Part shown: positions 1 through 6,500 of the stretch, piece by piece
Layout of the letters: each line of letters opens with the position of its first letter
How positions within the stretch are numbered: the first letter of the stretch is position 1
Assembly (NCBI GenBank): GCA_017408185.1
Contig: JAFQVE010000553.1
Location: 1-8,262 of the forward strand
Direction: 5' to 3'
Source: Oscillospiraceae bacterium
GTDB lineage: Bacteria; Bacillota_A; Clostridia; Oscillospirales; JAAYXM01
DNA length: 8,262 nucleotides
Translations under genes and position numbers: made by a program
Notes under the pieces: generated by a model
What the model was told of the DNA's origin: nothing
Seen by the model: the letters and a program-made list of their open reading frames with translations, nothing else
The model's database searches: none

Positions 1-36
1 AGCGAGGAAAAAGGAGTGGCAGCGGTCGACAAGTGA
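1..36 (+). other. Possible 3' tail of a plus-strand gene cut by the left edge
   Basis: Frame 1 reads SEEKGVAAVDK and then TGA at 34-36, which would put a stop 73 bases before the right-facing terminator stem at 110. Frame 3 also ends early (TGA at 45), and frame 2 only stops inside the terminator loop (122-124), which is unlikely for a real gene. The terminator shows that something is transcribed from the left, but eleven residues are too few to name it, and an RNA gene is not excluded. A small hairpin, GGCTC-GGAT-GAGCC (37-50), lies just after the proposed stop. Confidence 0.22.
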
Positions 37-107
37 GGCTCGGATGAGCCGAATCGTCGGGCACCGCAACAGGGCGTTGGTTCTCTTGCTTTTCTCCGCA
101 ACCATAA

Positions 108-148
108 GAAAAGCCTTGGTATAAGAAGTGTACCGAGGCTTTTTCTTT
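108..148 (+). terminator. Rho-independent terminator of an off-window plus-strand transcript
   Basis: Arms 110-121 (AAAGCCTTGGTA) and 131-142 (TACCGAGGCTTT) form a 12-base stem with one U-G wobble (117-135) and a 9-base loop, running into TTTTCTTTGTATTT. On the minus strand the wobble would be an A-C mismatch and the T-run is shorter, so the orientation is plus. It implies a plus-strand gene or RNA ending near or before position 108. Confidence 0.78.
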
Positions 149-171
149 GTATTTACATGGATTTGCAGCAT

Positions 172-232
172 TCGTGTTTAGTCGTGTTCAGACGGATTTA
201 GTAAGATCTATTTGGGCGGCAAATGGGCGGCT
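172..232. repeat. Short tandem repeats at helical pitch (three 10-mers, two 11-mers)
   Basis: Three adjoining 10-base units, TCGTGTTTAG (172-181), TCGTGTTCAG (182-191) and ACGGATTTAG (192-201), are followed after nine bases by two adjoining 11-base units sharing TGGGCGGC (213-220 and 224-231). Spacing of 10 and 11 bases puts each copy on the same face of the helix, as for arm-type sites of recombinases or iterons. The repeats are plain in the sequence; the binding role is inference. Confidence 0.55.
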
Positions 233-256
233 CGAGCAAAAATAACGCCTACACCC

Positions 257-348
257 CGTCGGCTCGCCGACGACGAAGAGGGAAATATTCCCCAATTCCC
301 TTCTCGATTCCCTCACACACCCCACAAGGGAATTTCCCCGATTCCCTC
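257..348. repeat. Palindrome and cluster of GGGAA/TTCCC inverted pentamers
   Basis: CGTCGG-CTCG-CCGACG (257-272) is a perfect 6-bp-stem hairpin. It is followed by seven GGGAA or TTCCC copies starting at 280, 288, 296, 308, 328, 334 and 342. Longer pairs are possible: GAGGGAA (278-284) with TTCCCTC (308-314), and AGGGAAT (327-333) with ATTCCCT (341-347). CGATTCCCTC is also directly repeated at 305-314 and 339-348. No T-run follows, so this is not a terminator. It could be an operator or attachment-type site. Confidence 0.5.
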
Positions 349-515
349 CAAAATTCAGAGAGACTCATACATTCAGTAAAAATGCCAAAAAACACCCTAA
401 ATTACCTTAAGGATATAGGCCTGTAGGTCGTCCCTTGCCTTACCAAGTCAATGGAGCCTCGGAGACGTGCTCGATTTATTTCCGCCGTCCATCCGCCGCC
501 GGAAGTTTAGTAGAA

Positions 516-546
516 AAGGTGCCGGGTATTTGTTGCCCGACACCTT
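516..546 (-). terminator. Rho-independent terminator of the lyase gene (possibly bidirectional)
   Basis: The hairpin begins four bases after the TAA stop. Arms 516-526 and 536-546 form 11 pairs around a 9-base loop. Read on the minus strand the single imperfect pair is a G-U wobble and the stem is followed by TTTTCTACT. Read on the plus strand the same position is a C-A mismatch, although the trailing T-run (TTCTTTTTATTT) is richer. The pairing favours minus-strand use, the T-run favours plus-strand use, so it may work both ways. Confidence 0.75.
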
Positions 547-550
547 CTTT

Positions 551-3500
551 TTATTTGCTTGTATAGTCTAAAATTCGCTTGAGAAGTACAGCAACTTCTG
601 CACGTGTTGTGTATTCCGTCGGAGCGATTTTGCCGTTCTTTCCGTTTACAAGTCCGCTTGTGATGAGTGCTTTTACTGCATCTTCTGCGTAATCAGCAAC
701 TTCTGTGAAGTCTGCATAATCAACGTCTGCACTTTCAAGCTTCACACCAAGTTTGGTAAGTGCTCGGTAAACTATCACCATCATATCCTGACGTGTAATG
801 TTGTTTTTAGGTGCGTACTTGTTATCACCGATACCGCCGACAATTCCTTCGTTCCTTGCGATTGCAAGTTCTTTTGCAAAGTAGTCGGAATCAGAAACAT
901 CCGAGAAGTTTTCTGTGTTATCGGATTCTAACTTAAATGCTCTTACAAGAAGAATTGCAAAGTCTGCGCGTGTTATGTTAGCGGCAGGTGAGAATGTGTT
1001 TTCGCTTGTTCCCTTTATAATGCCTTCATCTGCAAGAGAATTGATTGCATCCTTTGCCCAAGCGTGAGCACCAAGGTCTGTAAAGCGTGCAGTTTCTTCA
1101 GGTGTTTCTGTTGACGGCTTTTCGGGTTCTGTTGTTCCCGGTGTTGTGCCTGTGCCGGAGCCTGCGCCACCTGCACCACCTGCGCCTGCACCGCCACCTG
1201 TGGTTGCACCATAGACTGCAATGGTGAAGTGAATTGTGTTTGCTCTTCCATCGGAGTCTCTTACCGTTATCGCTATATGATTCTCCCCTACCTGTGAGCT
1301 TGTCGGCTTCCAGCTGAATGTGCCTGTTTCCGAATCAAGACTTGCACCGCGTGGGAGTGTTTCTCCGATATATTCAAGTGTTACATCGCTAATCTCACTT
1401 GATGCCTGAATTGAGAGCTCAATCAGGCTTCCTGCGGTTACGGAAAGCTCACCCGGATTCTCAACATCCGGATTTTTTTCATCCTTGAATGACATCGGAA
1501 TCGTAAATCTCTGATTTTCCGCAATATCATATACATAACCGCTTTCGAAGTCTGTTTTATCTACATGTCCGCGGATAAGAGAAGTTGTTCCGATATCAAG
1601 CCTTACAACTCCGTCAGAGAGTTTCGTTGCTCCGTCAATCTCAAATGAGCCGTTGCGCACTCCATCGTTTTTGATATTGATAAACTTACCGACGAGAGAT
1701 CTTACGTCATCACATTCAAGATTTACATCAATGTAGTTTTCAAATGTGAGATCGCGGCTGAAGCCTGCAACTGTTCCGTTATAGCTTGCAACACTGCCTG
1801 TTTCCGTTCCGATTATATCGCCATCCGAAACGTAACGGTAAATAATGCTTGCATCCGCCGCATCACCGTTTCTGCTGAGAACACCGATTGCGCCTCTGAA
1901 TGCGAAGCTGAATTCACCGTCTGTTACAGTATAGGCTGCTTTGTTGTTTGTTGCAAATACAACATAATCAACTCTGCCGCTTTCATGAATAACCTTTACC
2001 GCACGGGCGACATCATCACTTCCGAGAGTATCGTCTGTGGAGATGTCAACTGCCTTCATTTCCTTTATATATGGTGTATTCTTATACGGTTCAAAGACGG
2101 TTGTATAGAGCGTATCAAGTTCTTTGTCGCTTTCACGAGTTACAAGAACATAGTCAAGCGTTCTCGGCATAACAAGGTTTACGGTTCTGTTGGGAACATA
2201 ACCTGCAGCGATAACAACCTCATCAGGAATGAAATCATTAAGCTGAGTCATACGAAGCTTGACACCGTCACTGCTTATTGATGCTTTTCTATAGTCTTTA
2301 ACATCAAATTCAACAGAGAATGTTCCGTTTTCAAGCTCTGTGTCACGGCGGACTTTTCCAAACCACGAATAACCTCGTGGATAAACCGTTTCATAGGATC
2401 CTATCCACGGTGAATTCGGATCCTGACCCGGTTCAAGGGAGATATCCGCATATGAGCCGATGTATTCGCCTGCCTGCTTTGTAACTGATTCAGTTACAAA
2501 CTCGTTCTTGTCATTCCAGAAGCTCATCTCATATTCGCCGGTTTCTTTAGCCACCTGAGCACCTGTTATGTAATTGCCGTTTTCATCCCACTTGGTAGTG
2601 AAATCAAGTCCTGACAACGGAATTGCATTTTCCGCCTGGGAATGGAAACTGTAGGTATGATGCTTTCCACCCTTTACACGGAAGAAGTCAACGGTATAGG
2701 AAACATCATCACTTGCCTCTATCATAACTGCAGTTCTGCGATATTGGCTCGTTTCGTCATAAACACCCGGTGCTTCTATATCCATTATTTTGACGGCTCC
2801 CGCATCCTCAAAGTGAAGCGGATTTCCGTTCACCGCATAATTCGGCTGTTCCTTTTCATTTACGAGGACGGTATTATGCGAAATTGTTGTTCTTACCCAC
2901 TGGAAACGATTCGGTTGATATGTCTTCTGCTCCGGCTCACCGAGATCAGGAGCGATATCGAAGCCGTAAGCATCCATACCGAGTGTGAGCGTATCTCTGT
3001 GCTTATGGCTCAAACTCGTTCCGCCATAATAAATCCACATATCGCGAAGAGTATTCTGTGCAGTCTGGCTCGTTACCTTTTTCGTGCGAATACCGTCGCG
3101 GAGAATTGCAAGGCCGTAGCCTGTGAGGTTCTTGCTTTCAGTTTTCATATTAGGCGTTATATGTTCAAGAACTTCCTTTTCAAGTCTTTCGGGATTTTTC
3201 TTGAAAATGCCATAGCTGAGTCCTTCTGCTGTAAAGCCGTTTCGCATATACATATAGTTTGCAATCTGCGGCCCGTACACCGTGTCTTTAAGATAATCAA
3301 AAGCATCGTAATAATAGGTTATATACTCAAGTCCTCCTACATTTGCAGTACCGCCACCATCACCTATTGCAAGGGTTTTGTTCTCGGTCGTGAAGAACGG
3401 AATAAGCCCTACAAAAAGCTCTGCAAATTTCGGATTCTCATAGAGATTATAATCTCCTTCACCCTTGTAATAGGAAAGAATTTCCGCCACGACATAAAGA

Positions 3501-6500
3501 TTCTGAATAATGATTGCGTTATAGTTCGGGTTTGATTCATTGTTGACACCGTCACGGTCAACAACATCTATAAGCTGTGTCATAAGGTCGCCGCCGGTCG
3601 CTTTGTGCCAATCATTCGGAACTGTATCCGTTGTATAAATCCACTTAATCATCTCAGTTGTGAGCGGTTCGCGATCACGTACGATTGCAGCGGAAGCAAG
3701 TGCATTCTGCTTCATACCGAAGTTTCCGTTTATCTGCCTGCGCTGCATCGCATAGTAGATTTCATCCAGTATTCCGCGTTCCCAGTTATCCCAGATTTTT
3801 TCCGGAGTTGACTTATCGTTTTCAAGTCCACGGCGCGCAGCTTCCGAGGAAAGGAACTCAATAACCGTTTTGTCTTCAAGCATCGGGAAGAATGCATCAC
3901 AGGCAAGGGCATTTCTTTGCGTATAATTTGCCTCGCTTATGCATCCGAAGATTTTTCCGACACCACGGTTTCCGTCGTTGTGGGCATATTTTATGCCGTC
4001 AATGCCCTCAAGGTCATAGCTCGGATAGATATCTGCAAGGCGGTCTGTAAGTATCGCACCTGCACGGCCGTATTTTGCATCGCCGCTGAAAAGATATGCA
4101 CGGGTGAAATAGAGAAGTGCATCCTCCATTTCAGCATGAAGCTCTCGGTTATAAACTGCGATATATGTATGAATTTCTTCGCAGGTCTTCGTTGCCATTC
4201 TGCCCGGTCTGTAACCAAATCCGTCATCTACGCCCCAACGAGCTCCGTCAACAGCTTCCTTGGTTCGTGGGTCTGTATTATATGTTGCAGGTTTTGAAGG
4301 GGCACAAAGCTCGGAATAAAGCTCATTATAGAGATATCCTTCGGGATTTCCGTAGCCATAGAATTCATACCAGGCATCGGAATATTCTTCCGTCGGCACC
4401 TCGCAGGAGCAGACCTCACCGTCATTATGGAAAAGCATCTCGTGGTGAAGCTGACGGGCTCTTGCAACATCAAAGTAGCCTTGTTTATCACGGCCGAGCT
4501 CAAAGAAGCTTTCAAAATCATTACTCGGGAAAATACGCTTACATTCCTGGCACTGTATTTTCCACGGGCGCGCAATAACATTTACGGTAAATCCGGAAAC
4601 AAGGCCGCCTGCATACTTTGCCGTCAGGTCTGTTCCGCAATAGCGGCAGAAATATGCATTCGGATCGTCCTTAAGGCTTGCACGCACGCTTCTGGGGATT
4701 CCTTCACCCGGAAGCTGTTCATATATGGCCATATAGCTATTGAGATATTTTTCTGCTTGATTTTCTGCAGACCTCATCTGGCTCTTTGCCCAATCGTATT
4801 TGCTTACATTTTCGGCAATAGCCTCTCGCTTTTCATAAGTATAATATGTCGGTTCACGCTTTCTGTCGTCAACAACGACCAAAACGGTTGCAGCTGCCGT
4901 CATTTTCTCACCACGGAAGGTTGTATTTGCCGTGATTTCAACAGTTCCGGTCTTTTTACCACAGATAACACCCGTTGTATCAATTGAAACAGCACCGTCT
5001 CCGCTGTATGTATAGGTTATACTTTCTGCCGGAATCACAACGGAATTTCCGCTTTCTCTTTCAAGAATCCAGGATATATCCGCAGTTTCATCTTCATAAA
5101 GAGTGTCCTTAACGCTTAATGAGCTTCCGATAATCGGAGTGTTGTCAACTGCCGTTACAACAAACTCATCACTTACGATATTTCCTGCCTTGTCTTCAAT
5201 CTTCACGGATATGGTTGCCGTTCCGTCTCCTGTTCCCTTTACGATGCCGTCAGCCGAAACGGCTGCTACCGCAGGGTCGGAGGAAGATACGGTCAGCGTA
5301 TAGTCATCAGGACTGAGAACTGACCCGTCAAGACGGCTTGCAGTTATGTTTATCTTCGTTGTCTCGTTAAATTCGAGCTTGTCCTTATCGATATACATAT
5401 CAATATAATGCATATCATTTTTTCCGTAAAGCGTGAGCTTTTTGGGGAAATCATAGCCATAAACCGAATCTGCGCATCGTTTGAATACAAGTCTGTATTC
5501 TCCGGCATTTTCAAACTGAATTTCACCAAACTCTATTGTTTTTGATTCGTATCCTACAACGGTTTTATCATAATAATTTGCGGTTCCAAGTGGGGTTTCT
5601 GTTTTCAAAAGTTCAGTGATTTCTTCCCATGTATCAGTTGTGTCATTCTTCGGGATGATGAATATATCACTTTTTGTTGCATATGTACTCTGAACGGAAT
5701 GCAGAAACTCTGCAATATATCTGCCCTTTGCAGGAACTTTTATATCAAGGGCAATCCAGTCATTAACTTTCGGAAGCTGCATACGAAGATATTTTGCAGG
5801 ATTATCCGCTGCGCCTTCATACATAAATATCTGTCCGTATTTCGGAGTCCACGCTGCATTTCCGCCGACCATACCATACTGCCAGTTGCCGACACCATCA
5901 GTACCGGTATAATCGTATGTTATACCACGGATATCTCCGGGATATGTCGCAGCATCAAAGCCTTCCGGGGGATTGTTTACAGGGTCCCACGACATATTTC
6001 TTTCATAAAAATTATATTCAACATCAATTCCGGGGAAAGCTTCGGGAAGCTTTGTGACCGTAATCTTTTTCATTACGGTTACAGCTCCTTTTTCACTGAG
6101 GCTTATATCGGCAGTTATTGTTGCTTCGCCAAGTGCTTTTATTATAAGTGCATTACCCTTAACCGGAATTTCAATGATTTCCGGATTTGAACTATGATAT
6201 TTAACCTCTGCACGAGTTAAATCTGCCGCACTTCCATCGCTCATTTTACCTGAAAGGGTGACTTTGCCACCTTCGGATATGTCCATATCGGCATACATAA
6301 GAAGTGTATCTTCTCCGCCGTCAAGGATTATATTTCCTGCAACAGCAAATGCATTTCCCGAACTTTTAGGCGCACGAAAAGCAACTCTGTTGAGACCTTT
6401 TTTGAGATTTACATTTGCAATATAAGACGGATTTGCGTTAAGTGTTTTAAAATCATCGGCATTTGCAGCAAGCGTATTGAAACTTCCGACATAATATGCA

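Larger units (their letters stand above)
149..515. other. Non-coding gap between two converging transcripts
   Basis: I see no convincing gene here. The only sizeable open frame (plus strand, 223-426) lacks a good ribosome site, has a low-complexity Arg run and Pro/Ser-rich translation, and lies directly over the repeat clusters. No tRNA, CRISPR array or promoter pair is evident. The stretch from about 350 to 515 is plain apart from a second 11-base-spaced pair, TCCGCCG at 481-487 and 492-498. Confidence 0.6.

Noticed and set aside
15..104. Possible tRNA or tmRNA 3' end (GGTTCTC...TCCGCAACCA)
   Set aside because: The bases before ACCA find no matching 5' acceptor strand, and the T-arm consensus is absent.
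257..348. CRISPR array
   Set aside because: The repeats are 5-10 bases, irregularly spaced and in both orientations, without unique spacers of constant length.
223..426. 67-residue plus-strand open frame in the left gap
   Set aside because: No well-placed ribosome site, low-complexity Arg and Pro/Ser-rich translation, no recognisable family, and it overlies the palindromes and repeats; probably chance.
2642..3535. 297-residue plus-strand open frame opposite the catalytic domain
   Set aside because: Cys/Ile/Arg-rich translation with no recognisable family, fully antisense to a strongly supported coding region; a shadow of the minus-strand codon pattern.
4541..4648. Zinc ribbon as a DNA-binding domain
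   Set aside because: It sits inside an exported, wall-anchored lyase, and similar cysteine pairs are recalled in other heparinase II/III proteins; a structural role is more likely.
3917..4987. Overlapping plus- and minus-strand frames of 78-186 residues in the toroid region
   Set aside because: All overlap the lyase in other frames, have unnatural composition and no independent start signals.
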